A DNA stretch of 64,000 nt, from assembly GCA_031296105.1 (NCBI GenBank), contig JARLGJ010000057.1:1-64000 (forward strand). The letters run 5' to 3'. Below, one piece after another: positions 56,568 to 64,000 of the stretch (position 1 is its first letter; every line of letters starts with the position of its first letter). The position numbers and the translations under genes are program-made. Under the pieces are notes generated by a model. It did not search any database. It was not told where the DNA came from and worked only from the letters and a program-made list of their open reading frames with translations. This DNA is from Acidobacteriota bacterium. GTDB taxonomy: Bacteria; Acidobacteriota; Terriglobia; Terriglobales; Acidobacteriaceae.

Positions 56568-57895
56568 TGCGCGGAGCCACTTGTTTTGCGATGGCCCTGA
56601 TGCTGACCGCGGCAGTGCCGTCTTCCTTGATGGCACAGAAGGCGGCTGCGAAGAGCGCGGCACACGCGAATCCCTCGGCCGAGCGCGCGCAGCAACTGGC
56701 GCAGGCGGAAGCGGCAATGGACCACGCGCAATGGCCGCAGGCCGAGGAGATTCTGCGCAAGCTGGTGGCGGCCAACGGCAAAGACACGCAGGCGTGGTTC
56801 GACCTGGGCTACACCATGCACGCGCAGGGCAACTACGAGGAGGCCATCAAGGCGTATCGCAGCGCGGTGGCGGCGCAGCCCACGAGCTTTGAGTGCAACC
56901 TGAACCTTGGGTTGATGCTGGCGCACGAGCACCGCGCCGAGGCCGCGCAGGTGCTGGAGCGCACGACGCAGTTGAAGCCCTCCGCCGAGCAGCCGAAGAA
57001 AGCCCTGGCGCGCGCGTGGGCGGCGCTGGCCGAACTGCGCGACAAAGACGCGAAGGCCGCGCAGGAGGACTGGGACAAGGCCGCCGAGCTTGATCCTTCG
57101 CTGGAAAATCTACTCAGCCTGGCCGAGGCACAGGCGCGCGCGGACAACTCCGAAATGGCGGAGCAGACGGCGCGGCGCGCGGCAGCGATTGATCCTGCTG
57201 CGACAGACGCGCAAGTGGTGCTGGCGAATCTCTACATGCAGTCGAAGCGCCTGCCGGAGGCCGAAGCGGCGCTGCAAAAGGTGCTGGCCGCGCATCCCGA
57301 GGATGAAAACGCGCACCTGCAACTGGGACGCGTGCTGAGTTTGCAGGAAAAGTACGACGCCGCCGCCGCGGAGTTGCAAAAAGCCTTGGGGTTGAAGTCC
57401 GACGATTGGGATGCGGTGCGCGAGCTGGCTTTTGCCTGTGACCGCCTGAAGAAATGGCCCGAGGCGGAGCGCTACTATCGCGCGCTGGCCACGCACTTCC
57501 CCGGTGACGCCGGGGCGCACGACGGCCTGGGCGCGGCCTTGATGGCACAGCTCAAGTACGCCGGCGCGCGTGATGAGTTTTTGAGCGCGCTGAAGCTGAA
57601 GCCCGCGTGGGGCGAGGTCTGGGGACGACTGGCCATGGCGCTGGCGGGCAATCAACAGTACGACATGGCGATCAAGGCGCTGGGCGAGCGCGCCAAGTAC
57701 TTGCCGGAAACTCCCAGCACATACTTCCTGCGGGCGACTTATTTCGACCATCTGCGTATCTTCCCGGAGGCCGTGGAGAATTACAAGGCGTTCCTTGCCG
57801 TGAGTAAAGGGCAATTCCCCGACGAAGAGTGGAAGGCGCGGCACCGTTTGATTGCCATTGAGCCCGAGGCGCAACAGCAGAAAAAGAAGAAGTGA
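56567..57895 (+). CDS. Exported tetratricopeptide-repeat protein
   Basis: A 442-residue protein with a signal peptide (MALMLTAAVPSSLMAQ) and about nine or ten TPR units, for example AWFDLGYTMHAQGNYEEAIK, AHLQLGRVLSLQEKYDAAA and AHDGLGAALMAQLKYAGA. It ends in a Lys tail (QQQKKKK). TPRs mediate protein contacts, so it is probably a periplasmic scaffold. Translationally coupled to uvrA by TGATG, which may be only a positional link. Confidence 0.8.
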   Translation: MRGATCFAMALMLTAAVPSSLMAQKAAAKSAAHANPSAERAQQLAQAEAAMDHAQWPQAEEILRKLVAANGKDTQAWFDLGYTMHAQGNYEEAIKAYRSAVAAQPTSFECNLNLGLMLAHEHRAEAAQVLERTTQLKPSAEQPKKALARAWAALAELRDKDAKAAQEDWDKAAELDPSLENLLSLAEAQARADNSEMAEQTARRAAAIDPAATDAQVVLANLYMQSKRLPEAEAALQKVLAAHPEDENAHLQLGRVLSLQEKYDAAAAELQKALGLKSDDWDAVRELAFACDRLKKWPEAERYYRALATHFPGDAGAHDGLGAALMAQLKYAGARDEFLSALKLKPAWGEVWGRLAMALAGNQQYDMAIKALGERAKYLPETPSTYFLRATYFDHLRIFPEAVENYKAFLAVSKGQFPDEEWKARHRLIAIEPEAQQQKKKK

Positions 57896-57922
57896 GTGCG
57901 GGCTGCCCGCGCGGATCACTAG

Positions 57923-58051
57923 AGGTGGTTGCACAAATACCGTTGCGGCAGCAGAACACCTTCCCTCCGGGGCTGAAGCCCCAGGTATTTTGCATCTCTT
58001 GCGGCACGGCTGAAGCCGTGCCCATTCAAGACCTCGTTTATGCAACCAGTT
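57923..58051. mobile_element. MITE-like element C2 (129 bp)
   Basis: Ends AGGTGGTTGCACAAAT and (inward from right) AACTGGTTGCATAAAC, with exact CTAG duplications at 57919-57922 and 58052-58055 (YTAR type). The interior has CCTCCGGGGCTGAAGCCCC and GGCACGGCTGAAGCCGTGCC. Confidence 0.72.
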
Positions 58052-58112
58052 CTAGACGGCTGACGCCAGCCCGCGCTTCCGCGACGGTTGAAGGTGATAC
58101 TCTAAAAGTGCT

Positions 58113-58799
58113 TTGACGGAATCGCTGCTGCCCCTATTGGAAGAAACTTACCGCGAGCTGCGGCCGCGCGCGCCCATGCCGCTGTTCGACCTGCGCTTTT
58201 ATCCCTTTGCCAACATCAACAACACCATCCGCCTCAGCGAGGGACGGATGCGGATTCGCATCTCGGATCTTCTGGAGGGCGCGCCCGAGCCGGTATTGCG
58301 GGCCATTGTGCACATCCTGATGGCCAAGATTTACCGCAAGCCGATCAATCCCGCGGAGGCCCTGCGCTACAAGCGCCACGTGGGCTCGCAGACGATGATG
58401 GAGAAGGCGCAGCAGGTGCGGCAGCTACGCGGGCGCAAGCATCTGGAAGGTCCGCGCGGACGCTATTACGATCTCGACGAGGTCTTTGATACGCTGAACG
58501 TGCGCCACTTTCACGGCCTGCTGGGCCGCCCGCAGATGAGCTGGAGCGGCGAGAAAGCGCGGCGCCTGCTGGGTCACTACGATCCCGCGCACAACGCCAT
58601 CATCATTAGCCGCGTCTTTGACCAGGCCCGCGTGCCGCGCCTGGCAATGGAATACATCGTCTATCACGAAATGCTGCACCTCAAGCATCCGGTGAAGATG
58701 CGCGGCGGACGCCGCCTGGTGCACGGCCGTGAGTTCCGCGCGGACGAAAAGCTCTTCCCTTACCTGGAAGAGGCGAACGCGTTTTTGAAAACACTGTAG
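58113..58799 (+). CDS. SprT/M48-like zinc metallopeptidase
   Basis: A 228-residue cytoplasmic protein with the zinc motif HExxH in YIVYHEMLHLKHP (near residue 190) and a third potential His in HGREFRADEKLFP. The N-terminal half (RFYPFANINNTIRLSEGRMRIRISDLLEGAP) matches a family of SprT/YgjP-like putative peptidases. A TTG start is the only one available after an in-frame stop; AAGGTGA lies upstream. Substrate unknown. Confidence 0.72.
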   Translation: MTESLLPLLEETYRELRPRAPMPLFDLRFYPFANINNTIRLSEGRMRIRISDLLEGAPEPVLRAIVHILMAKIYRKPINPAEALRYKRHVGSQTMMEKAQQVRQLRGRKHLEGPRGRYYDLDEVFDTLNVRHFHGLLGRPQMSWSGEKARRLLGHYDPAHNAIIISRVFDQARVPRLAMEYIVYHEMLHLKHPVKMRGGRRLVHGREFRADEKLFPYLEEANAFLKTL

Positions 58800-58815
58800 A
58801 AGAAGTGAAGTAGAT

Positions 58816-58899
58816 CCCAGGTTAGCTCGCTACGCTCGCGAACCCTTCGCTCAGCTCAGGGCAGGCTCTGGGGCACAAACTCGCGAACCTGGGGCACAA
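58816..58899. repeat. CCCAGGTT palindromic repeat (family B, long form)
   Basis: CCCAGGTTAGCTCGCTACGC onward through GAACCCTTCGCTCAGCTCAG to CTCTGGGGCAC, then a short GAACCTGGGGCAC copy. The long form occurs inverted at 22798-22857. Confidence 0.7.
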
Positions 58900-58917
58900 G
58901 ACCTTGGGTAAACGCAG

Positions 58918-59400
58918 CTACATTTTGCGGCCGAGGTCGTCGTCGCTCAGGCCTTCGAGCCAGCGGCGAAGGTCGTCGCCGGTGATGCGTCCGCCGGTGC
59001 CGCCGGCGACGCGCGAACTCTGCAGGACATCCTCTTCCACAAAGATCGGGGCATCGGTGCGCATGGCCAGGGCGATGGCGTCCGAAGGACGAGCGTCGAT
59101 CATGATGGGCTGGCCATCGCGCTGGGCCCACACGGCGGCGTAGAAGGTGTCGTTATGCAGCGCGGTTACCACCACGCGCTCTACCGTTGCGCCCAGGCCG
59201 GTAATGGCGTTCTTCAAAAGATCGTGCGTCATGGGGCGCGGCGGCGAGACCTTCTCGATCTCCAGGGCGATGGCGTTGGCCTCGAAGACGCCGACCCAGA
59301 TGGGCAGCACCGCGTCGCTGTTCACATCCTTCAGCACGATGATGGGCATGTTGGTGGTGGGGTCCAGCATCAGCCCGCGAATGCGCATCTCGATTTCCAT
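58918..59400 (-). CDS. Bifunctional nuclease family protein (DUF151)
   Basis: A 160-residue protein. MEIEMRIRGLMLDPTTNMPIIVL, LPIWVGVFEANAIALEIE, RPMTHDLLKNAITGLGATVERVVVTAL and IDARPSDAIALAMRTDAPIFVEEDVL match the bifunctional nuclease domain. Plant members have RNase/DNase activity; the bacterial role is unclear. ATG has GGAGAG upstream. It lies 27 bp after miaB on the same strand and is probably co-transcribed. Confidence 0.88.
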   Translation of the reverse strand: MEIEMRIRGLMLDPTTNMPIIVLKDVNSDAVLPIWVGVFEANAIALEIEKVSPPRPMTHDLLKNAITGLGATVERVVVTALHNDTFYAAVWAQRDGQPIMIDARPSDAIALAMRTDAPIFVEEDVLQSSRVAGGTGGRITGDDLRRWLEGLSDDDLGRKM

Positions 59401-59427
59401 GGCACGCCTCTCTCCTGGCAACTTAGT

Positions 59428-60837
59428 CTAGCTTACAACGCAGGCAGTGGAAACGGGGCACATCTCGCCCACAAGACTGTTGGGATGCGCACGCGTGACG
59501 CGCACCGGCACATAACTGCCCACGGGCGGCTCGGGCGCGCCTTCGGGCAGGGTGAAGTTCAGCGGCTTGTTCTGCGAGGTGCGCCCGGGGAGCTGTCCCA
59601 AGGGACGGCGCGCGCCTTCCACCATTGTCTCCAGCACCTGGCCCACAAAGCGCTGGTAGCTGGCGCGCTGAATTTCCTTCTGGCGGTCGTTGAGCACCGC
59701 CAGGCGGCGCGTCTTCTCTTCCTCGGGGATGGCGTTTTCCATGGTGAGCGCCGGGGTGTTGGGGCGCGGCGAATACTTGAAGCTAAAGATGCCGTCGAAG
59801 CCAACTTCATCCATCAGCGAAAGAGTCTCTTCAAACTCCGCTTCGGTCTCGCCCGGGAAGCCCACGATGATGTCGGTGGTGATGGCGATGCTGCGGCGCG
59901 CGGACTTCATCCACGCGATACGCTCCAGGTACTGCTCGCGGGTGTATTCACGGTTCATGGCCGCCAGCACGCGCGATGAGCCACTCTGCACGGGAAGATG
60001 CACGTGGTCGCAGAGGGTGGGCACCTCGTCGATGGCCTGGACAATTTCGCGCGTGAAGTGGCGCGGGTGCGAGGTGGTAAAGCGCACGCGGCGGATGCCC
60101 GGGACGCGGCCGACCTCGGCTAGCAACGAGGCAAACGTATGCTTGCCCAAAGGGTCCTGATAGGAGTTCACGTTCTGCCCCAGCAGTTGAACCTCGGTGA
60201 GGCCGCTCTCCACAATCTTGCGCGCCTCTTCCAGCACGGACTCCGAGGTGCGGCTGCGCTCGCGTCCGCGGGTGTAGGGGACGACGCAGTAGGCGCAGAA
60301 TTTGTCGCAGCCTTCGATGATGGTAATGTAGCCACGGTGCGGATTGACGCGGGCGGTGAAGTCAGTCTCAAAGGTGTCTTCCGTCTGCCGGTCGTCGAGG
60401 CCGGTGGCACGCTGGCCGTGCGCGATCTGCACCAGCATCTCCGGCAGGCGGTTGTAGCTGGCCGAGCCGGCCACGAGCGAGACGTGCGGGGCGCGCTCAA
60501 AAATGCGTTCGCCTTCCTGCTGCGCCACGCAGCCAATGACGGCGAACTGCTTGCCCTGCTTCTGCAACCGCTTGAAGTCGGTAAGGCGATGGAAGACCTT
60601 CTGCTCGGCTTTGTCGCGGATGGAGCAGGTGTTGTAGAAGATGAGGTCGGCGTCCTCGACGCTCTGCACCTGGCGATAGCCCTGCGAGACGAGCGAACCC
60701 GCGACTTTTTCGGAGTCGTGGAAGTTCATTTGGCAGCCGAAAGTCTCGATAAAAAACGTCTTTTGCGTGTCGGAACTCAAACCGGAATCCTCTGCGGCGC
60801 GCTCCGAACCACCCGTCCGGCACGCCCTTTTCTGCAT
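59428..60837 (-). CDS. miaB: tRNA-2-methylthio-N6-isopentenyladenosine synthase
   Basis: A 469-residue radical-SAM methylthiotransferase that modifies A37 of tRNAs reading UNN codons. N-terminal cluster Cys 35 (TFGCQMN), 71 (NTCSIRDKAEQ) and 103 (IGCVAQQ). The radical-SAM triad CDKFCAYC is Cys 177, 181 and 184. A C-terminal TRAM domain follows. The sequence NTCSIRDKAEQKV is typical of MiaB rather than MtaB or RimO. The first ~25 residues are a nonconserved extension. Confidence 0.95.
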   Translation of the reverse strand: MQKRACRTGGSERAAEDSGLSSDTQKTFFIETFGCQMNFHDSEKVAGSLVSQGYRQVQSVEDADLIFYNTCSIRDKAEQKVFHRLTDFKRLQKQGKQFAVIGCVAQQEGERIFERAPHVSLVAGSASYNRLPEMLVQIAHGQRATGLDDRQTEDTFETDFTARVNPHRGYITIIEGCDKFCAYCVVPYTRGRERSRTSESVLEEARKIVESGLTEVQLLGQNVNSYQDPLGKHTFASLLAEVGRVPGIRRVRFTTSHPRHFTREIVQAIDEVPTLCDHVHLPVQSGSSRVLAAMNREYTREQYLERIAWMKSARRSIAITTDIIVGFPGETEAEFEETLSLMDEVGFDGIFSFKYSPRPNTPALTMENAIPEEEKTRRLAVLNDRQKEIQRASYQRFVGQVLETMVEGARRPLGQLPGRTSQNKPLNFTLPEGAPEPPVGSYVPVRVTRAHPNSLVGEMCPVSTACVVS

Positions 60838-60893
60838 TATCGCAGATCATGGGAAATATGGATGCCCGGAGGGTTTTACACACAGGCGACGGG

Positions 60894-60922
60894 TTGACGA
60901 AACGCCCACAACCCCTTAGGAT
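60894..60922 (+). promoter_or_regulatory. Promoter of tRNA-Gln
   Basis: TTGACG, 17-base spacer, TAGGAT, 35 bases before the tRNA 5' end. A good sigma-70 match. Confidence 0.65.
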
Positions 60923-60957
60923 AGAAATCGTTGTAGGACAATACAAACGCTGTTTGC

Positions 60958-61031
60958 TGCCCCCTCGTTCAATGGTAGGACATCTGCCTCTGGAGCAGGT
61001 TATCGGGGTTCGAATCCCTGGGGGGCAGCCA
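60958..61031 (+). tRNA. tRNA-Gln (anticodon CTG)
   Basis: A 74-nt tRNA with acceptor TGCCCCC/GGGGGCA, anticodon loop CTCTGGA (CTG, reading CAG), T-loop GTTCGAATC, and encoded CCA. An integrase relic begins about 200 bp downstream, so its 3' end is a likely attachment site. Confidence 0.95.
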
Positions 61032-61228
61032 ATCTAGTACTGCCCCGCACTTTTCCGATTTTCTCCGAACAATAAAATCAACTGAAATTCAACGAGTTAC
61101 GTAAAAATACCGTTTGCGGCGGATTGTTTGGCCTGCCCGCAGACACAAAAGTAGCGGGGTATAAACAGGGGTGTAATCCCTCTAAAAAGTGGGGTACGGA
61201 ACAAAACCCACTTGTGGGATCTGGGACG

Positions 61229-61849
61229 ATGCCTCTTTCAGATGCCGCAATCCGAGAGATCAAGCCACGTGAAAGAGCCTTCAAAGTCTAGGACCGGGAC
61301 GGACTGATTCTGTTGGTCAGCCCAGGCGGCTCCAATCTGTGGCGGTGGCGTTTTCATTGCGACCAGAAAGAGAAACTGATTGCGCTGGGCGAGTACCCGA
61401 TCGTGACTCTTGCCGAAGCGCCAGAGCGGCTCCTTGCCGCCCGCAAGGTACTGGCCGCCGGCGTTGATCCGATGGCCGAGCGCAAGGCGGAATTAGAGGC
61501 CAAGCAGGTGGAGCGTGCCCTTAGCCTGCTCACGGAAAACCGCAAGCTGGTATTCCCTGGAGCGCTTGACAAAGAGAAGCCGATGAGCAATAACACGATT
61601 CTGTTTGCGCTGTATCGTCTCGGCTACAAAGACCGCATGACAGGGCACGGTATCCGTGGCCTTGCGTCCACGATTCTGCACGAAAATGGTTTCGAGTATG
61701 AGCACGTGGAGTTACAATTCGCCCACCAGAAGCGCAATAAGGTGGCCGCGGCCTATCACCATGCGAAATATTTGAAGCAGCGAGCAAGCATGATGCAGTG
61801 ATGGGCCGATTATCTGGATGAGCAGCTTGCGAAAGGTAGCAACGCATGA
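61229..61849 (+). pseudogene. Decayed P4-type tyrosine recombinase (integrase)
   Basis: The frame opens MPLSDAAIREIKPRERAFKV, meets TAG at 61289, and continues DRDGLILLVSPGGSNLWRWR...LGEYPIVTLAEAPERLLAAR, the arm-binding domain (DUF4102) of P4/CP4-57 integrases. After VDPMAERKAELEAKQ it jumps to the end of the catalytic domain: MTGHGIRGLASTILHENGFE (HxxR), ELQFAHQKRNKVAAAYHHA (His and nucleophile Tyr), QRASMMQ. TGA follows where Trp is expected, then WADYLDEQ. About 200 central residues, with the first catalytic Arg, are missing. Two nonsense codons and a deletion make it dead. Confidence 0.82.
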
Positions 61850-62354
61850 ACGGCGCAACTACCGACCACCGCGCTTCGGTAACGACGAATCGCGTTAGTT
61901 CATCATGGGTCGTTGCTCGTAACAGAAAACGCTGCGCCCGCACCAGAATTGTGCTGCCACCTGAGGCTCAATAAGCGATTTGGCGTGTTGGCATCAGCCG
62001 AGAAACAGATAGCTGGCGAGCGCTGGAGAGAGAACCGCGCACCTGGGTTGTCCCCCTGAACTCTCTTCTTTGATATGGAAGCGGGGACAAGTTCTAGGGA
62101 ATGTGAACAATACTGGGTGCAGGCACGGTCCAATTCCGCGGAGCTGTTACATATATTGCTACCGGTCAATGGGTACTGGATGATTCGTCGAGCGGCAATC
62201 GGCGACCAAGTAGAATTTCGGCAGATTGAGTAGCACGTTCTGGTATCGTTCTGCGGCACACTAATCCCGGATCTCGGTCTGCCAGACAGTGATCGATGAT
62301 CGTCGATCACTGTCTGCAGCCGAGATCTCAGTGACTAGAGTGTAAGGAATCGCC
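61850..62354. other. Noncoding stretch of the integrated region, with a long hairpin
   Basis: No credible gene; short frames lack start signals. A large inverted repeat at 62270-62327 has outer arms GATCTCGG/CCGAGATC and inner arms AGACAGTGATCGA/TCGATCACTGTCT around TGATCG. Base composition is less GC-rich than the flanking chromosome, as expected for a decayed foreign insert. Confidence 0.5.
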
Positions 62355-62395
62355 CAAAAAGGTAGAGCGTGTCGAGGTACAAGACACGCTCTACC
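62355..62395 (-). terminator. Rho-independent terminator of the surface-protein gene
   Basis: Stem GGTAGAGCGTGTC/GACACGCTCTACC followed on the minus strand by TTTTT, 100 bases past the stop codon. Confidence 0.75.
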
Positions 62396-62495
62396 GGCAG
62401 GAGCGGGAAATCACATTGGTCAACTTCAGAGTCCTATCGTGGTTGCAAAGACTCTTTGCTGTGATTCACAGGCATGACCCTGTTTGGCTCTTCCC

Positions 62496-64000
62496 TTAAT
62501 TAGTCGCCGCCTCCGTATAGCTATACGTGTTCGATAAGCTGGGCGTGCCGTTCACCACCGAGTACAGCGTAACGTAAACGGTGCCGCCAGTCGTTGGTAG
62601 AGTCGCCGTGTAGCTGGTGCCGGTGAGAGGGCCGACGTTCACCAGATCATGCCCGCCCGCGGTGGTGCCAACCCACAGGTAGTAGCCCGAGACGTTGGTG
62701 CCCGCGGACCAGGTAAAGGTCGTCGAAGTTCCGGTCAACGTGCTGCCGTTCGCCGGACTCGTTATCGCCGCCGCCGTGCTGCTGTACTCCGTATAGCTGT
62801 ACGTGTTCGACAAGCTGGGCGTGCCGTTCACCACCGAATACAGCGTGGCGTAAACGGTGCCGCCAGTCGTCGGCAGAGTCGTCGTGTAGCTGGTGCCGGT
62901 GAGCGGGCCGACGTTCACCAGATCATGCCCGCCCGCGGTGGTGCCAAGCCACAAATAGTAGCCCGAGACGTTCGTGCCCGCAGACCAGGTAAAGGTCGTC
63001 GAAGTTCCGGTCAACGTGCTACCGCTCGCCGGACTCGTTATCGCCGCCGCCGTGCTGCTGTACTCCGTATAGCTGTACGTGTTCGACAAGCTGGGCGTGC
63101 CGTTCACCACCGAATACAGCGTAGCGTAAACGGTGCCGCCAGTCGTCGGCAGAGTCGCCGTGTAACTGGTGCCGGTGAGGGGGCCGATGTTCACCAGATC
63201 ATGCCCGCCCGCGGTAGTGCCAAGCCATAAATAGTAGCCTGAGACGTTCGTGCCCGCAGACCAGGTAAAGGTCGTCGATGCCCCGGTCAACGTGCTGCCG
63301 TTCGTCGGACTGGTCATCGCCGCCGCTGACACCGAGTATTCCGTGTAGCTGTACGTGTTCGACAAGCTGGGCGTGCCGTTCACCACCGAGTACAGCGTGG
63401 CGTAAACGGTGCCGCCAGTCGTCGGAAGTGTCGCCGTGTAGCTGGTGCCGGTGAGGGGACCAACGTTCACCAGATCATGCCCGCCCGCGGTGGTGCCAAG
63501 CCATAAATAGTAGCCCGAGACGTTGGTGCCCGCAGACCAGGTAAAGGTCGTCGATGCCCCGGTCAACGTGCTGCCGTTCGTCGGACTCGTTATGACGGCG
63601 GCGACCGGCAGGTTGATGACGTAGGCCGCACTGCTGACCGACGACGGCCAGTAGCCCGAAGCCACCGCAATGGCGCTGACCGTTTGGCTGGCGCTGACCG
63701 TGATCGGCCCGCTGTAAAGGGTCGAGCTGGTCGTCGGCGTGGAGCCGTCGGTGGTGTAGTAGATGGCGGAGCCGCTGGTGGTATCGCTCAACGTGACCGT
63801 CTGCGCGCTGGTGTAGGTGCCGGCCGCAACCGAGAAGGTGGGCGCGGCAGCCAAGGGTGTGTTGCCGGTGAGCGCGACCGATTGCGAGCCCAGACTGGTG
63901 ACAATTGCAAGCGTTCCGGTAACGGTGCCGCTCTGCGTTGGAGTGAAGCCGACGGTGATGGTGCAGGACTGGTTCGCCTTCACCGTGGCGGAGGAGCAGC
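62496..64000 (-). CDS. Large secreted/surface repeat protein (5' end outside window)
   Basis: At least 501 codons; the frame enters from beyond the window edge. Read N to C: end of an ASH/choice-of-anchor-like beta domain ([20 protein letters not shown]), a chitobiase C-terminal-like domain ([40 protein letters not shown]), then four 92-residue repeats. Each repeat reads [48 protein letters not shown]. Thr/Ser/Gly-rich with no cysteine in the repeats, as in extracellular adhesin-like or cell-wall proteins of Acidobacteria. The protein ends EAATN without an anchor. Confidence 0.82.
   Translation of the reverse strand, partial: CSSATVKANQSCTITVGFTPTQSGTVTGTLAIVTSLGSQSVALTGNTPLAAAPTFSVAAGTYTSAQTVTLSDTTSGSAIYYTTDGSTPTTSSTLYSGPITVSASQTVSAIAVASGYWPSSVSSAAYVINLPVAAVITSPTNGSTLTGASTTFTWSAGTNVSGYYLWLGTTAGGHDLVNVGPLTGTSYTATLPTTGGTVYATLYSVVNGTPSLSNTYSYTEYSVSAAAMTSPTNGSTLTGASTTFTWSAGTNVSGYYLWLGTTAGGHDLVNIGPLTGTSYTATLPTTGGTVYATLYSVVNGTPSLSNTYSYTEYSSTAAAITSPASGSTLTGTSTTFTWSAGTNVSGYYLWLGTTAGGHDLVNVGPLTGTSYTTTLPTTGGTVYATLYSVVNGTPSLSNTYSYTEYSSTAAAITSPANGSTLTGTSTTFTWSAGTNVSGYYLWVGTTAGGHDLVNVGPLTGTSYTATLPTTGGTVYVTLYSVVNGTPSLSNTYSYTEAATN
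62509..63600. repeat. Four tandem 276-bp coding repeats
   Basis: Units start at about 62509, 62785, 63061 and 63337 (CTCCGTATAGCTGTACGTGT-type landmark) and differ at few positions. Each encodes one 92-residue module of the surface protein. The near identity at DNA level points to recent duplication or gene conversion, allowing copy-number change by recombination. Confidence 0.85.

Noticed and set aside
55176-56717. Open frame opposite the second half of uvrA
   Set aside because: Shadow frame; UvrA motifs on the plus strand are unambiguous.
61903-62310. Minus-strand open frame of 135 codons downstream of the integrase relic
   Set aside because: Composition is not protein-like, no ribosome site, and it spans the perfect hairpin.
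62509-63600. CRISPR array
   Set aside because: The 276-bp units are long, contiguous and in frame within a coding sequence; there are no spacers.

Overview
The window reads as one stretch of chromosome from a GC-rich, outer-membrane-bearing bacterium. The best guess is an acidobacterium (Acidobacteriota, Terriglobia-like). The pointers are an Oar-like TonB-dependent receptor with an N-terminal carboxypeptidase-regulatory-like domain, LpxD, HemQ-type heme synthesis, a GDP-fucose/capsule cassette, solitary copies of NuoI and of an oxidase subunit III, and many intergenic palindromes of the type GGCACGGCTGAAGCCGTGCC. The phylum call is inference; there is no rRNA gene in the window. About 50 protein genes, three tRNAs (Ser-CGA, Arg-ACG, Gln-CTG) and several repeat families are supported.

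Layout. 1-11.4 kb: a partial serine hydrolase, a membrane acyltransferase beside tRNA-Ser, solitary nuoI, nth, hemQ, a DedA protein, then a nucleotide-sugar block (ugd diverging from gmd-fcl-cpsB). 12.0-22.3 kb, all on the minus strand: a metal-chelate-type uptake locus made of a TonB receptor, three tandem membrane-anchored binding proteins, two FecCD permeases and one ATPase. Between the two permeases lies a scar in which the start of a lost ATPase gene is joined to the end of a lost fourth binding-protein gene. 23-35.5 kb: transketolase, a Slt-like lytic transglycosylase, a proline-rich GAF-like protein, an ECF sigma/anti-sigma pair, a CCA-transferase-like enzyme with a histone-H1-like tail, lpxD, and a receiver-PAS protein.

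35.5-49.6 kb: a four-gene operon ldcA-mpl-M61 peptidase-plsC whose neighbours overlap by 4 bases (peptidoglycan recycling plus lipid synthesis), a small cytochrome c, a pterin operon (two PTPS paralogues plus folE), a glycosyltransferase diverging from a TlpA-like lipoprotein, a TraB/GumN protein, and a copper-type P-ATPase with two near-identical YHS modules. 50-61 kb: tRNA-Arg with a second acyltransferase, rdgB, a thioesterase, oxidase subunit III, uvrA, a TPR protein, a metallopeptidase, a bifunctional-nuclease-family protein and miaB. From 61 kb a decayed P4-type integrase directly downstream of tRNA-Gln marks the edge of an old integrated element. It is followed by noncoding sequence and the 3' part of a large surface protein with four nearly identical 276-bp repeats.

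The intergenic space carries non-autonomous mobile elements (about 120-270 bp) with terminal inverted repeats; three copies show YTAR-type 4-bp target duplications and a fourth shows a diverged pair, which fits IS5-like mobilisation. Two of them are inserted inside copies of a second palindromic repeat. The most unusual items are the deletion scar in the uptake locus, the nested repeat elements, the tandem PTPS pair, and the lysine/alanine-rich tails on otherwise ordinary enzymes.
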